In this document: piece by piece, positions 35,341 through 44,434 of the stretch | Layout of the letters: each line of letters begins with the position of its first letter | Position numbering within the stretch: position 1 is the first letter of the stretch | Origin: an uncultured Paracoccus sp. | GTDB lineage: Bacteria; Pseudomonadota; Alphaproteobacteria; Rhodobacterales; Rhodobacteraceae | Direction: 5' to 3' | NCBI RefSeq assembly: GCF_937873615.1 | Contig: NZ_CALMYP010000068.1 | Span: forward strand, 62,001-126,000 | Length of the DNA: 64,000 nt | The notes under the pieces: generated by a model | Told to the model about the DNA's origin: nothing | What the model saw: the letters and a program-made list of their open reading frames with translations, nothing else | The model's database searches: none | Translations under genes and position numbers: made by a program

Positions 35341-36581
35341 GCGGGTTCTCCTTGGATGGTGTCGCGGATGGCATGGGCGATGCGATTGGCGACCCCCGCC
35401 CCACCGGTCGAGACCGCCCAGGCGTTGCTGGCCAGCAGCGCCGCCTGATCGGGTGCCAGCAGCGTCAGCACGGCCTGCGGCAGGGCGGTCGCATCCTCGA
35501 TCCGCCGGGCGGCACCGGCCCCGTCGAGCTGGGCCCATTCGGCACCATAGGCCCCGTCCTGCGGCCCGTGGATCACCGCCGATCCCAGCGAGGCGGCCTC
35601 GAACGGGTCGCGCGCCGCTTCGGTCGGGCCGGCCAGCGTCGTGCCCATGAAGCACAGCGGTGCCAGCCGATACCACAGGCCCATCTCGAAACTGTCATCG
35701 ACGAGGTAGACATTGACCTCCTCGGTCGGGTCCTCGTCGAGGCTGCGCTGCGCCACCACCAGCCCGGCCTCGGTCATTGCTTCGGCCATGGCATCGGTCC
35801 CGCGCGGGTCGGCTGGCATCAGGATCAGCATGGCGCGGTGGCTATAGCTGAGCACGGTCAGCTGTGCCGCAATCACTGCCTCCAGCTCGGCCATATTGAC
35901 GGTGGAGGCCAGCCAGAGCTGGCGGCCCTGAAAGGCTTCGGCCAGCGATTGCCGCTCGGCCTCGTTGTGATGCAGGGGTTCGCGGGTCAGGGTGATCGGG
36001 CCGGTGACCTCGACCCGGGCGTCATCGGCCCCAAGGCTCAGCGCCGCGTCGCGGCTGGCGAGATCGGGCAGCAGAAGCAGGCTCAGCTGTGTAAGGGGGG
36101 AACGGCGGCGCAGCCCGGGCAGCGACCAGCGTTGCGGCGGCGCGCTCAGCCGGGCCTCGGTCAGGATCACCGGGATCCCGCGATCATGCGCGGCGCCGAT
36201 CAGCGCCGCTGGCAGATCGGGGCCGATCAACAGCACAGCGCGGGGCTCCATCGCGTCGAGACAGGTGGAAAGCGGGCCGGCCTCGGTTCCGGGATCGGGG
36301 ATGGCGACGACGCCGCGCGTGCCGATATCGGCGGGGCTGTCCGCCACGCGGCTGACCGCGATCTGAAGACCGGCGCGCCGCATCTGCATCAGAAGCTGGA
36401 TCAGCGTCGGCGGCAGCGCCGTATCGTCCGCCGCGCTCTGGCCATGGCCGGCGCCGATGCGCATCCAGACAAGCGGCCCTTCGCCTGTGGGCAGCGCGAA
36501 TTCCGGCAGTGGGGCTGCGGGGCTGGCCGGATCGCCCAGCCAGCGCCCGATCAGGCCCCGCATCCCACCGGGGGGCGTCAT
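35337..36581 (-). CDS. Divergent Kdo transferase-like glycosyltransferase (WaaA family)
   Basis: A 414-residue GT-B protein aligned by context and pattern with WaaA: an N-terminal domain with LLGPDLP- and EARLS-like segments, and a C-terminal domain with [30 protein letters not shown] close to the WaaA nucleotide-binding region. Two features are unusual. The N-terminal membrane anchor is missing, and the catalytic-glutamate motif HAxSVGE is replaced by RIGAGHGQ. It may act on another sugar or acceptor, or be a partner of a standard WaaA elsewhere. It lies between DUF4170 and lpxK. Confidence 0.75.
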   Translation of the reverse strand: MTPPGGMRGLIGRWLGDPASPAAPLPEFALPTGEGPLVWMRIGAGHGQSAADDTALPPTLIQLLMQMRRAGLQIAVSRVADSPADIGTRGVVAIPDPGTEAGPLSTCLDAMEPRAVLLIGPDLPAALIGAAHDRGIPVILTEARLSAPPQRWSLPGLRRRSPLTQLSLLLLPDLASRDAALSLGADDARVEVTGPITLTREPLHHNEAERQSLAEAFQGRQLWLASTVNMAELEAVIAAQLTVLSYSHRAMLILMPADPRGTDAMAEAMTEAGLVVAQRSLDEDPTEEVNVYLVDDSFEMGLWYRLAPLCFMGTTLAGPTEAARDPFEAASLGSAVIHGPQDGAYGAEWAQLDGAGAARRIEDATALPQAVLTLLAPDQAALLASNAWAVSTGGAGVANRIAHAIRDTIQGEPA

Positions 36582-36829
36582 CAGATGCCCAGTTCCGCCG
36601 TCGGGCTGGTCTCGCGGCCCTCATCCATCAGACGGTGCAGATGGGCGATGAAGTAACGCGTCTGGGCGCTGTCGACGGTGCGCTGCGCGGCACCTTTCCA
36701 GGCGGCATGGGCCGAGGCGTAATCGGGGAAGACGCCGATCACCTCGATGGCCGAGGTGTCGCGGAACTCGCTCCCTTCCAGGTCGATCAATTCGCCCCCG
36801 AAAACGAGGTGCAAACGCTGCTGCGTCAT
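36581..36829 (-). CDS. DUF4170 family protein
   Basis: An 82-residue protein, no signal or membrane segment, matching DUF4170: LVFGGELIDL, VIGVFPDYASAHAAWKGAAQRTVD and AHLHRLMDE. Members are confined largely to alphaproteobacteria and sit beside the Kdo transferase-like gene, as here with a TGATG-type overlap. The function is unknown; a role in LPS assembly is suggested only by linkage. Confidence 0.82.
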   Translation of the reverse strand: MTQQRLHLVFGGELIDLEGSEFRDTSAIEVIGVFPDYASAHAAWKGAAQRTVDSAQTRYFIAHLHRLMDEGRETSPTAELGI

Positions 36830-36862
36830 GGGAATTTCTCCTGCTGTTGTCCTGCGCGGAAC

Positions 36863-37582
36863 CTAAGCCCCGGAGGCCGGCTGTGCAATCACGCTCTCGG
36901 CCCGGGTCAGGGCTGCGGCGATCATCGGGGGTGCCTCGGGCGACAGGCCGATGGGCGGCAGGCAGGTGCCGGTAAAGCCAGCCTCGGTCAGGGCTTCGGG
37001 GATATCGTCGGTGACGTGATCGGCGCGGGTGGCGAAAAGCGGCAATGCGATCACATGCGCGCCGAGGTCTTTTGCCGCATCCTTCAGAAACGGTGCCTCC
37101 TCGATGAAGCCGGTGACGACCCGGCCGAAGCGGGGGCGCAGAAGCTCGGCCATCTCCTCGGTGCCCTCGGCTGATGCCCGCGCGCGTTGCGAGCCATGGG
37201 CGATCAGAAGCAGCGTCACCTGTTGCGCGTTCCAGCCGGCGGCCCTCGCCGCATCGCCGATCGTGCGCCGGCAGAGGTCCGGCAGGCCGGGATCGCGCCC
37301 GAAGGGGCGCAGCACACAGGCATCTGGTGCGCCCGCCTTTGCCAGCCGGCGCGGCAATTCGGTGCCGGTGAACCAGCCCGCCGCCATGAACATCGGATAG
37401 ACCATCGCGCCGGGTGCGGCGGCAATCGCCCGCTCCAACGCGCCGGGCTTGGCCAGCGTTGCGCCGATCACCCGCCTGTCGCCCTGTGCTGCAACGGCGG
37501 CGGCCAGAGCCTCGACCGCCTGCTGTTGCGGTTCGGGGTCCGAGGGCTGGCCATGGGCGACGATGATGGCGGGGCGGGTCAT
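36863..37582 (-). CDS. CbiX/SirB-family chelatase-like protein
   Basis: A 239-residue protein with two CbiX-like halves: VAHGQPS near residue 8 and LLIAHGSQRA near residue 126. Histidines in these positions bind the metal in cobalt- or ferrochelatases of the sirohydrochlorin type. No other cobalamin or siroheme gene is nearby, so the metal and tetrapyrrole are unknown. Confidence 0.72.
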   Translation of the reverse strand: MTRPAIIVAHGQPSDPEPQQQAVEALAAAVAAQGDRRVIGATLAKPGALERAIAAAPGAMVYPMFMAAGWFTGTELPRRLAKAGAPDACVLRPFGRDPGLPDLCRRTIGDAARAAGWNAQQVTLLLIAHGSQRARASAEGTEEMAELLRPRFGRVVTGFIEEAPFLKDAAKDLGAHVIALPLFATRADHVTDDIPEALTEAGFTGTCLPPIGLSPEAPPMIAAALTRAESVIAQPASGA

Positions 37583-37661
37583 GCTGGTATCCGGGCTTTG
37601 GATTGGCTAGGTCTCCTCCAACCAATCACGCGTTGGGCGTGATCTCAAGACGGAGGCGCAG

Positions 37662-38342
37662 ATGTCGGGGTGGAGCGAGCTTGCATTGGCCTTCGCGCTG
37701 TTTCTGGCTGCCCATATCATCCCCATGCGGCCCAGATTGAAGGCAGCGCTGATCCGGCGTTTCGGTCGCGGCGGCTATATCGCCGGGTTCAGTATCCTGT
37801 CGCTCGGGCTGCTCTACTGGCTGCTGATGGCGGCGGGGCGGGCGCCCTATGTCGAGATCTGGCCGCAAGCCGAGTGGCAGCGCTGGCTGGCCAATATCGC
37901 CATGCCGCTGGCGATCCTGCTGACGGTCTTTGCGGTCGGGGCGAAGAACCCCTTCGCCTTCGGTGGCCATGCCGAGGGGTTTGACCCCGCCCGCCCCGGC
38001 ATTGTCGGGCTGACCCGTCATCCGTTGATGTGGGCATTCGCCATCTGGGCCGGGGTGCATCTGCTGGCCAATGGCGATCTGGCCCATGTCCTGCTTTATG
38101 CCCCGCTTCTGGCCTTCGCCCTGTCCGGCGTTTTCGCGGCCGAGGCGCGGGCGCGGGCATCGCTGCCGGATTTTGCGCGGCTGGCGGCGCATAGCTCGCT
38201 CTGGCCCGGGGCGGCGCTGATTACCGGGCGGTGGTGCCCGCACGGTGTTCCGTCAATCCCGCGCCTGATCGTGGCGGTGCTGGTCTGGGCGGCGCTTCTG
38301 CATTTTCACGCGCCGCTGATCGGGGTGTCGCCGCTGCCCTGA
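37662..38342 (+). CDS. NnrU family membrane protein
   Basis: A 226-residue protein with about six hydrophobic helices, matching NnrU: LAAHIIPMRP, RRFGRGGYIAGFSILSLG, and GIVGLTRHPLMWAFAIWAGVHLLANGD. NnrU was found beside denitrification genes; members resemble isoprenylcysteine-methyltransferase-fold proteins. No denitrification gene is near it here. It overlaps the FAD oxidoreductase gene tail-to-tail by 37 bp. Confidence 0.85.
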   Translation: MSGWSELALAFALFLAAHIIPMRPRLKAALIRRFGRGGYIAGFSILSLGLLYWLLMAAGRAPYVEIWPQAEWQRWLANIAMPLAILLTVFAVGAKNPFAFGGHAEGFDPARPGIVGLTRHPLMWAFAIWAGVHLLANGDLAHVLLYAPLLAFALSGVFAAEARARASLPDFARLAAHSSLWPGAALITGRWCPHGVPSIPRLIVAVLVWAALLHFHAPLIGVSPLP

Positions 38343-39370
38343 AGGCGGAAGCCCTCGGGCAGGTCGTCGCGCCCCTCCAGCACCAGATCGGCCATGCACC
38401 GCGCCAGTGCCGGGGCCATGCCGAAGCCGATCTTGAAGCCGCCGTTCAGCACGAATTGCCCCGGCCTGCCCGGCCAAGGCCCGGCCAGCGGCGCACGCGA
38501 TTTCGCCCGGGGACGGATCCCGGCCCAACGCGTCACCACCTTCGTCCCGGCAAGCGCGGGGCAAAGCAACCTCGCGCTGTCGATCACATCTTCCAGCAGG
38601 GCATCCGTGCCGGGATGATCGAAGCTGTTTTCCGAGGTCGAGCCGATGCCGACCGTTCCGTCGGCATGGGGAACGATATGCAGCCCGCCGGCATAGACCT
38701 GCGGCGCGTCGGGCGCATTGTATGCCAGCGCCGCGCTTTGCCCTTTCACGCCCTGACCGACCTTGCGGCCAAGATCCTCGCCCAATTGTGCCAGCCCTTC
38801 GGTGCCGGTGGCCCAGATGGCGGGACCGTCAATTTCGCTGATGTCGGCCCGCTGGCCGATCATGATATCGCCGCCCCGGCTGCGAATGGCCGCAGCCAGC
38901 GCTGCCCCCGCCGCGCGGGGCGACAGCCGTGCCGTCAGGTCGTCCATCAGCCACCAGCCATCCGGGCTGTCGGGGCAAAGCGGCCCGCCGGGCCTGTCCT
39001 GCGTCAGCCACATGCGCGCGGCATTGCCCCAGAAGCGGCCCGCACCTTCGATCCGCGCCTTCAGCTTCGGCAGATCCGCCGCCGCGACCGGCTGCACCCG
39101 GCCAGTGCGGGCGTAACCCGGGTCCATGCCGCCGGCCTCGGCCACCTCGGTCCAGAAGCCCTGCGCCGAGAGCAGGCTTTCCAGCTGGAACTGCTTCTTA
39201 GCGTTCCAGCCATCCGGCGCATGGGGCGCCAGCGCCCCCACCGTTCCGCCCGATGAGCCCGCGCCAATCCCCTCGGCCTCGATCACGCGGACGTGGTGGC
39301 CGCGCTTTGCGATCTCCCATGCCAGCGACAGCCCCGCGATGCCCGCGCCGATCACGCTGATGCTTGCCAT
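38306..39370 (-). CDS. FAD-dependent oxidoreductase, possible MnmC(o) half
   Basis: A 354-residue DAO-family flavoprotein with the dinucleotide motif VIGAGIAGLSLAWEI at its N-terminus, VIEAEGIGAGSSGGTVGALAPH, and the C-terminal GRPGQFVLNGGFKIGFGMAP. The APHAPDGWNAKKQFQLESLL region resembles the oxidase part of MnmC, which removes the carboxymethyl group from cmnm5(s2)U34 in tRNA. It faces mnmD 45 bp away, the two halves of MnmC as separate divergent genes. A general glycine/D-amino acid oxidase cannot be excluded. Confidence 0.75.
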   Translation of the reverse strand: MASISVIGAGIAGLSLAWEIAKRGHHVRVIEAEGIGAGSSGGTVGALAPHAPDGWNAKKQFQLESLLSAQGFWTEVAEAGGMDPGYARTGRVQPVAAADLPKLKARIEGAGRFWGNAARMWLTQDRPGGPLCPDSPDGWWLMDDLTARLSPRAAGAALAAAIRSRGGDIMIGQRADISEIDGPAIWATGTEGLAQLGEDLGRKVGQGVKGQSAALAYNAPDAPQVYAGGLHIVPHADGTVGIGSTSENSFDHPGTDALLEDVIDSARLLCPALAGTKVVTRWAGIRPRAKSRAPLAGPWPGRPGQFVLNGGFKIGFGMAPALARCMADLVLEGRDDLPEGFRLQGSGDTPISGA

Positions 39371-39415
39371 TGCCGCCCTCTTTCGCCAGTTCTGCCAGGG
39401 AAGGAGTTAACCCCG

Positions 39416-40072
39416 ATGACCACAAAGGACCAGTCGCCGGATCTGGAATGGCGCGATGGCGGTGTGCCCGTCTCGACGCGTTTCGACGATCCCTATTTCA
39501 GCCTTGCCGGCGGGCTGGCCGAGACGCGCCATGTCTTTCTGGCCGGCAACGACCTGCCGGCGCGGCTGCGACCGGGCTTTCAGGTGGCCGAACTGGGCTT
39601 CGGCACCGGGCTGAACCTGCTGGCTCTGGCGGAGCTGGCACAGGTGCCGATCCGCTTCACCAGTTTCGAGGCCTTTCCGATGGCGCTCGATCAACTGGAA
39701 CGCGCCCATGCCGCCTTTCCCGGTCTTGCCGCCCTGTCCGAGGCGTTGCGCCGGGGCTACGCAGCCCGCCATTTCTGGCTGGGTCAGGTCGAGGTCGAAC
39801 TGATTGTCGGCGATGCGCGCGACACGCTGCCCGCATGGCAAGGCATGGCCGATGCCTGGTTCCTCGACGGCTTCTCACCGGCCCGCAACCCCGAGCTTTG
39901 GGAGCCCGCGCTGATGGGCGAGGTCGGGGCCCATACCGTCCCGGGCGGCACCTTCGCCACCTATTCCGCTGCCGGCCATGTCCGGCGCGCGCTGGAGGCG
40001 GCGGGTTTCGCGGTCGAACGCGCGCCGGGCCATGCCGGCAAGCGCCATATGAGCCGGGGTCGCAGGCTTTAG
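39416..40072 (+). CDS. mnmD: tRNA 5-methylaminomethyl-2-thiouridine methyltransferase MnmD
   Basis: A 218-residue SAM methyltransferase equal to the MnmC(m) half. GFGTGLNLL (61-69) binds SAM and DAWFLDGFSPARNPELW is the family's catalytic motif. The N-terminal DGGVPVSTRFDDPYFS is typical. AAGGAG precedes ATG 39416; the upstream extension of the frame is unlikely to be translated. It makes mnm5(s2)U34 in wobble positions of tRNAs. Its stop overlaps the transglycosylase gene tail by 4 bp. Confidence 0.92.
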   Translation: MTTKDQSPDLEWRDGGVPVSTRFDDPYFSLAGGLAETRHVFLAGNDLPARLRPGFQVAELGFGTGLNLLALAELAQVPIRFTSFEAFPMALDQLERAHAAFPGLAALSEALRRGYAARHFWLGQVEVELIVGDARDTLPAWQGMADAWFLDGFSPARNPELWEPALMGEVGAHTVPGGTFATYSAAGHVRRALEAAGFAVERAPGHAGKRHMSRGRRL

Positions 40073-42234
40073 CCGCCGGTCGAGATTCCGGCGGCGCTGC
40101 TGGCCGGGCGCGGCATGGGCCGGACCGCGGGCGGAGCGGCGGGGGCTGCCGCCTCATTGCGGTCGAAGGCCGTGGCCTCGGGCGACAGCGGATCGCCCTC
40201 GCGCGGCGGGCGGCGCGACTGGGTCAGCACCTCGGCCAGGGTCTGGCGCGGCTTCGGCGGCGGCGGGATGTAGCCGTCGCCGGTCAGGTCCTTCGTCGGT
40301 GTCAGTGCAACCGGCTGGCCGGCGATGCGCGCGCGATAGATCGGCAGGGCCTCGGTCACGCGCATGACATAGTTGCGGGTCTCGTCGAAGGGGATCATCT
40401 CGACCCAGTCCACGGGATCGGCGCCGCTGCGGATATCGCCAAAGCGTTCCGTCCATTGCCGCGACCGGCCCGGCCCGGCGTTATAGCCCGCCGCGACAAG
40501 CGCCGAGGATGGCCCGAACCGGTCGCGCAGGGTCTGCAGGTAAGCCGTGCCGAGCCTCGCATTGTAATAAGGATCCGAGGTCAGGGCGGCGCGGTCGTAA
40601 TGAAGCCCCAGCTTCTCGGCCATCTGCTGCGCCGTGCCGGGCATCAACTGCATCAGCCCGAGCGCGCCGACATGCGAGGATACGGTGTGGTTGAACTCCG
40701 ATTCCTGGCGCGAGATCGACATGACCAGCTCCGGCGGCAGGTCCAGCTTCTCATGCTCCAGCCCGGTCAGCGGGAAATAGGCCGCCGGATAGACCGCGCC
40801 CCGCGCCGCCGCCCGCTTGGCCAGACGCAGCGCGTGCCAGGGATAGCGCATTTCCAACGCCAGCCGGGCCATCCGCCCGATATCCTCGGGCGCGGCGGTT
40901 TCCGACAGGTGCAGGAAGAAGCGCTGTCCCAGATCGGGCTGGCCGGCGGCAAAGGCGAAGACGCCGGCCTGAAACACCTCGTTCTCGCGCAGGGCGGAGC
41001 GTCGCCATTGCGGCAGCGCGGCCTCGGCCCGGCCAGGGATGGACAGCGCCGGATCGGTGGGCGCGCCGATGCGTTCGGCGGCAAGCTGGCCGTAATAGGC
41101 CGTCTGCATGGTCGCCGCATGTTCGAAGGCCTTGCGCGCGGCCTCGGCATCGCCCGCCGCCTCATGCGCGCGGCCCAGCCAGTAATAGGCGCGGGACTGG
41201 CTGATGACGCTGCTGGTCTGTTCGCCGAGATGGCCGAAATGCTGCAAGGCCCGGTCCGGCGCGCCGCCGCGCAGGGCTGCATAGCCGGCGAGGAACTCCA
41301 TTTCGGCGAATTCCTCGGTTCCGGGCGTCAGGAAATGCGGGGCGGCCAGATCTTCGGCAAGCTTCCAGTTCCCGTCGCGCAGCGCGGCGCGGGCATAGTC
41401 GGCGCGCATCGCCGCCCAGAGCTCGGGGTCGCGCAGGCTTTCGGCCGAGGTTGAGCGTTCCAGCATCAACTCGCGCGCCAGATCGTGCATCTTGGCCTTC
41501 ACCCGCCATTGAAACCGATCCATCGCCAGGCCGGCATCGGCCTGCTGATCGGCGGGCAGGGCAAGGATCAGATCGTCGATGCCGCCGCGCCGGGCCTGAG
41601 TCGCGATCCGCGCCTCGGCAAGCGGGCGCGCCTTGTCGGACATGCCGGCCAGACCGGACTGGGCGTCCTGCCAGTCCTGCCGGTCCAGAGCCGCGAAGAC
41701 GCGGCTGTCATAGGGCTGCGGCGACAGGTCCTTGATCTGATCGCCATGCGCGGCGAGAAAGGCGGTCTGTTCAACCGGGCTCATCGGCAGGGTTTCCCAG
41801 GCCCAGAGCGCCTTGGCCGCGGCACCCTTGGCATCGGTCTTTTCCAGCGCGTCGATCAGGATACCGGCGGCGGTGGCGGTTCCGGGTTCGTGACCCGCGA
41901 ACCACGCGACCACATCGGCGGCGGGTGTTGCGGTCGACAGCCTGGCATCGCCGCGCTGATAAAGCAGGTCCATCCCCGGCCAGTCGGCATGGTCGCGCGC
42001 GAAGGACAGGTAATCCGCGAAGCTGCCCTCTCCTGCGCGCAGGGCCTGCCATTCGACCAGATTTTCGGCGACCGGCCCAGATTTCGCGGCGGATGCGCGG
42101 GCCATGGGCCAGTTCTTCGCCCCGGCGGCGGTCAGGGCCGTTGCCATCTCGGGCAGCGACTCGGCCCGGGCGGGCAGGGTGCCCGCCAGCGCCATAATCG
42201 CGGCGCAGAGCATGTTTCTAATCGGATACATCAT
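40069..42234 (-). CDS. slt: Soluble lytic murein transglycosylase (Slt)
   Basis: A 721-residue secreted enzyme: signal peptide (about 1-22, [10 protein letters not shown]), a long alpha-superhelical U-domain with many TPR-like helices, then a C-terminal SLT domain with catalytic E511 in [18 protein letters not shown] and YNAGPGR. It cleaves peptidoglycan glycan strands to 1,6-anhydro-muropeptides. A proline-rich tail follows the domain. Two adjacent ATG codons at 42234 and 42231 are both possible starts. Confidence 0.9.
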   Translation of the reverse strand: MMYPIRNMLCAAIMALAGTLPARAESLPEMATALTAAGAKNWPMARASAAKSGPVAENLVEWQALRAGEGSFADYLSFARDHADWPGMDLLYQRGDARLSTATPAADVVAWFAGHEPGTATAAGILIDALEKTDAKGAAAKALWAWETLPMSPVEQTAFLAAHGDQIKDLSPQPYDSRVFAALDRQDWQDAQSGLAGMSDKARPLAEARIATQARRGGIDDLILALPADQQADAGLAMDRFQWRVKAKMHDLARELMLERSTSAESLRDPELWAAMRADYARAALRDGNWKLAEDLAAPHFLTPGTEEFAEMEFLAGYAALRGGAPDRALQHFGHLGEQTSSVISQSRAYYWLGRAHEAAGDAEAARKAFEHAATMQTAYYGQLAAERIGAPTDPALSIPGRAEAALPQWRRSALRENEVFQAGVFAFAAGQPDLGQRFFLHLSETAAPEDIGRMARLALEMRYPWHALRLAKRAAARGAVYPAAYFPLTGLEHEKLDLPPELVMSISRQESEFNHTVSSHVGALGLMQLMPGTAQQMAEKLGLHYDRAALTSDPYYNARLGTAYLQTLRDRFGPSSALVAAGYNAGPGRSRQWTERFGDIRSGADPVDWVEMIPFDETRNYVMRVTEALPIYRARIAGQPVALTPTKDLTGDGYIPPPPKPRQTLAEVLTQSRRPPREGDPLSPEATAFDRNEAAAPAAPPAVRPMPRPASSAAGISTGG

Positions 42235-42346
42235 CCCGCCCAATCTGTGGCGAAGCCCCGCCGCCTGCAATTCACAAGCTTGGCAATTGCCCCGCCTGCG
42301 TCTAGTGTCCCGCAAGTTTTCAACCTTCATGCAACAGGAGCGTGTC

Positions 42347-43222
42347 ATGTTCAAAGGGTCCTTGCCCGCATTGATCACCCCGTTCGACCCGAACGGCGAG
42401 CTGGATCTGGACACGCTGAAGAAATTCGTCGAATGGCAGATCGAACAGGGCAGCACCGGGCTGGTGCCCTGCGGAACCACCGGCGAATCCCCGACGCTGA
42501 GCCATGACGAGCATCGCAAAGTCGTCGAAGAGGTCATCCGCGTCGCCGATGGCCGGGTGCCGGTGATCGCGGGGGCGGGCTCGAATTCCACCCGCGAGGC
42601 GATCGGGCTGGTGCAGCATGCCGAAAGCGTGGGGGCCTCTGGTGCCCTGGTGGTGACGCCCTATTACAACAAGCCGACCCAGGCCGGGCTGATCGCGCAT
42701 TACACCGCGATCCACGAGGCGACGAACCTGCCCATCGTGATCTACAATATTCCCGGCCGCTCTGTCGTCGACATGCTGCCCGAGACGATGGGCGAGTTGG
42801 CGGCGCTGCCGCGCATCGTCGGCGTCAAGGACGCGACCGGCAAGCTGGAACGCGTCAGCCAGCAGCGCATCGCCTGCGGGACCGATTTCATCCAGCTTTC
42901 GGGCGAGGATGCGACGGCGCTTGGTTTCAACGCCCATGGTGGCGTCGGCTGCATCAGCGTCACCGCCAATGTCGCGCCGAAGCTCTGTGCCGAGTTTCAG
43001 GCGGCGACGCTGGCCGGCGACTATGCGAAAGCGCTGGAATTGCAGGACAAGCTGATGCCGCTGCATGTGGCGATCTTCCTGGAGCCGGGGCTGGTCGGCG
43101 CGAAATACGCGCTGTCGAGGCTGGGCATCGGGAACGAGCGTGTGCGCCTGCCGCTGGTGGGCCTGACCCAGTCCGCAAAGACCCGCATCGAAGAGGCGAT
43201 GCGCCACGCCGGGCTGATCTGA
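42347..43222 (+). CDS. dapA: 4-hydroxy-tetrahydrodipicolinate synthase DapA
   Basis: A 291-residue TIM-barrel aldolase condensing pyruvate with aspartate semialdehyde in lysine/diaminopimelate synthesis. The Schiff-base lysine is K161 (GVKDATG), with Y133 (IYNIPGRS) and T44/T45 (CGTTGE) of the proton relay. AGGAG precedes ATG 42347. Divergent from slt. The asd gene supplying its substrate is at 56609-57757. Confidence 0.96.
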   Translation: MFKGSLPALITPFDPNGELDLDTLKKFVEWQIEQGSTGLVPCGTTGESPTLSHDEHRKVVEEVIRVADGRVPVIAGAGSNSTREAIGLVQHAESVGASGALVVTPYYNKPTQAGLIAHYTAIHEATNLPIVIYNIPGRSVVDMLPETMGELAALPRIVGVKDATGKLERVSQQRIACGTDFIQLSGEDATALGFNAHGGVGCISVTANVAPKLCAEFQAATLAGDYAKALELQDKLMPLHVAIFLEPGLVGAKYALSRLGIGNERVRLPLVGLTQSAKTRIEEAMRHAGLI

Positions 43223-43230
43223 TCTGATCG

Positions 43231-43252
43231 GGTCCGGCGATCACGCCGGACC
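43231..43252. terminator. Convergent hairpin between dapA and mrpG
   Basis: Perfect 9-bp stem, ggtccggcg at 43231-43239 and cgccggacc at 43244-43252, loop ATCA, in the 41-bp gap between convergent dapA and mrpG. It probably terminates both units, although neither side has a T run. Confidence 0.6.
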
Positions 43253-43263
43253 GACGCAATTGC

Positions 43264-43668
43264 TCAATCGCCTTCGTGCTTCAGGCGCGAATCGGCGCCG
43301 TCATCCATCAGGCTCGGTGCGTCCGAAAGCGTCGCCCAGCCGGTGCCGGCGCCGGTCGGGGGCAGTTCTTCCTTGCTCCAGTGCCGGAAGATATTCGCCT
43401 TGGCGATCATCAGGCCGGTCACCGGTGCGGTCAGGAAGATGAACAGCGTAATCAACAGCTCATGCCAGCTGACATGGCCGTTGAACCAGGCGAAATAGAT
43501 CATCGAGGCGATCAGGACCGAACCCACCCCAAGCGTCGCGGCCTTGGTCGGCGCATGCAGGCGGGTCATCGGCTCTGGCAGCTTGACCAGCCCGTAGGAG
43601 CCGACGAAGCCGAAGATTCCGCTGATGACCAGAAGCGCGGTGACGAGGATTTCGAAGAACAGATCCAT
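43264..43668 (-). CDS. mrpG: Na+/H+ antiporter Mrp subunit G
   Basis: A 134-residue protein with three hydrophobic helices and the MnhG/PhaG signature GLVKLPEPMTRLHAPTKAAT. It is the last gene of the mrp operon. A polar C-terminal tail of about 35 residues is longer than usual. The subunit is required for the assembled antiporter but is not itself the ion path. Confidence 0.92.
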   Translation of the reverse strand: MDLFFEILVTALLVISGIFGFVGSYGLVKLPEPMTRLHAPTKAATLGVGSVLIASMIYFAWFNGHVSWHELLITLFIFLTAPVTGLMIAKANIFRHWSKEELPPTGAGTGWATLSDAPSLMDDGADSRLKHEGD

Positions 43669-43679
43669 GCGATTTCCCC

Positions 43680-43949
43680 TTACTCGATGATATTGCCGCG
43701 CAGCATGAATTTCGCATAGGCCACCGTCGAGACGAAGCCGACCATGGCGAACAGCAGCGTCGCCTCGAAATACATGGCCGAGCCCTGACGGATGCCGAAC
43801 AGCGTCAGCAGGGCGATCATGTTGATGGCCATCGTATCCAGCGCCAGAATCCTGTCTGGCACGCCCGGCGCGACCACCACCCGGTAGAGGTTGAACAGCA
43901 GCGCGATACCGTAGCAGCCGAAGGCGAAAAGCAGCGCATATTCGATCAT
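43680..43949 (-). CDS. mrpF: Mrp antiporter subunit F
   Basis: An 89-residue protein of three membrane helices with GVPDRILALDTMAINMIALL, the conserved core of MrpF/PhaF. ATG 43949 overlaps the mrpE stop by 4 bp and is chosen over a longer frame that runs into mrpE. Confidence 0.92.
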   Translation of the reverse strand: MIEYALLFAFGCYGIALLFNLYRVVVAPGVPDRILALDTMAINMIALLTLFGIRQGSAMYFEATLLFAMVGFVSTVAYAKFMLRGNIIE

Positions 43950-44434
43950 GAGAAGATCTCCATCAGGCGTGCCTCGTAGCGGGACTTGATATCGACCACG
44001 ACGCTGTCGGGGTCGGGTGCGTGCAGGCAATGGACCAGCAGCGCGTGACCGCATTCCGACAGGTCGCAACTGACCGTGCCGGGCGTCAGGGTGATGGTGC
44101 CGGCAAGGACCGAGATCGCCTCGGGAGAGCGCAGTTCCAGCGGAATCGCGATCCAGGCCGGCTTCAGGTCGCGATTTGACTTGAACAGCACGATCTTCGC
44201 CACCTCGATATTGGCGACGATGATATCCCAGATCACCAGCAGGAAATAGGCGATCAGCTTCCAGCCGAAGCGGAGCGTCGGGCGTTGCGGCCAGTAAGGC
44301 GCGATGAAGGCCGGGATCAGGATCGACAGGATCAGCCCGAAGACCAGCGAGCCCCAGCGGAAGTCATTGACCAGCAGAAGCCAGATGATGACCAGCAGGA
44401 CCGAGAGGTAAGGGTGAGGGAAAAGCCGTCTCAT
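43946..44434 (-). CDS. mrpE: Mrp antiporter subunit E
   Basis: A 162-residue protein with two or three N-terminal helices and a cytoplasmic C-terminal domain bearing the MrpE signature LTPGTVSCDLS and LLVHCL. It overlaps both neighbours by 4 bp, as expected for a subunit made in fixed ratio. Confidence 0.93.
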   Translation of the reverse strand: MRRLFPHPYLSVLLVIIWLLLVNDFRWGSLVFGLILSILIPAFIAPYWPQRPTLRFGWKLIAYFLLVIWDIIVANIEVAKIVLFKSNRDLKPAWIAIPLELRSPEAISVLAGTITLTPGTVSCDLSECGHALLVHCLHAPDPDSVVVDIKSRYEARLMEIFS

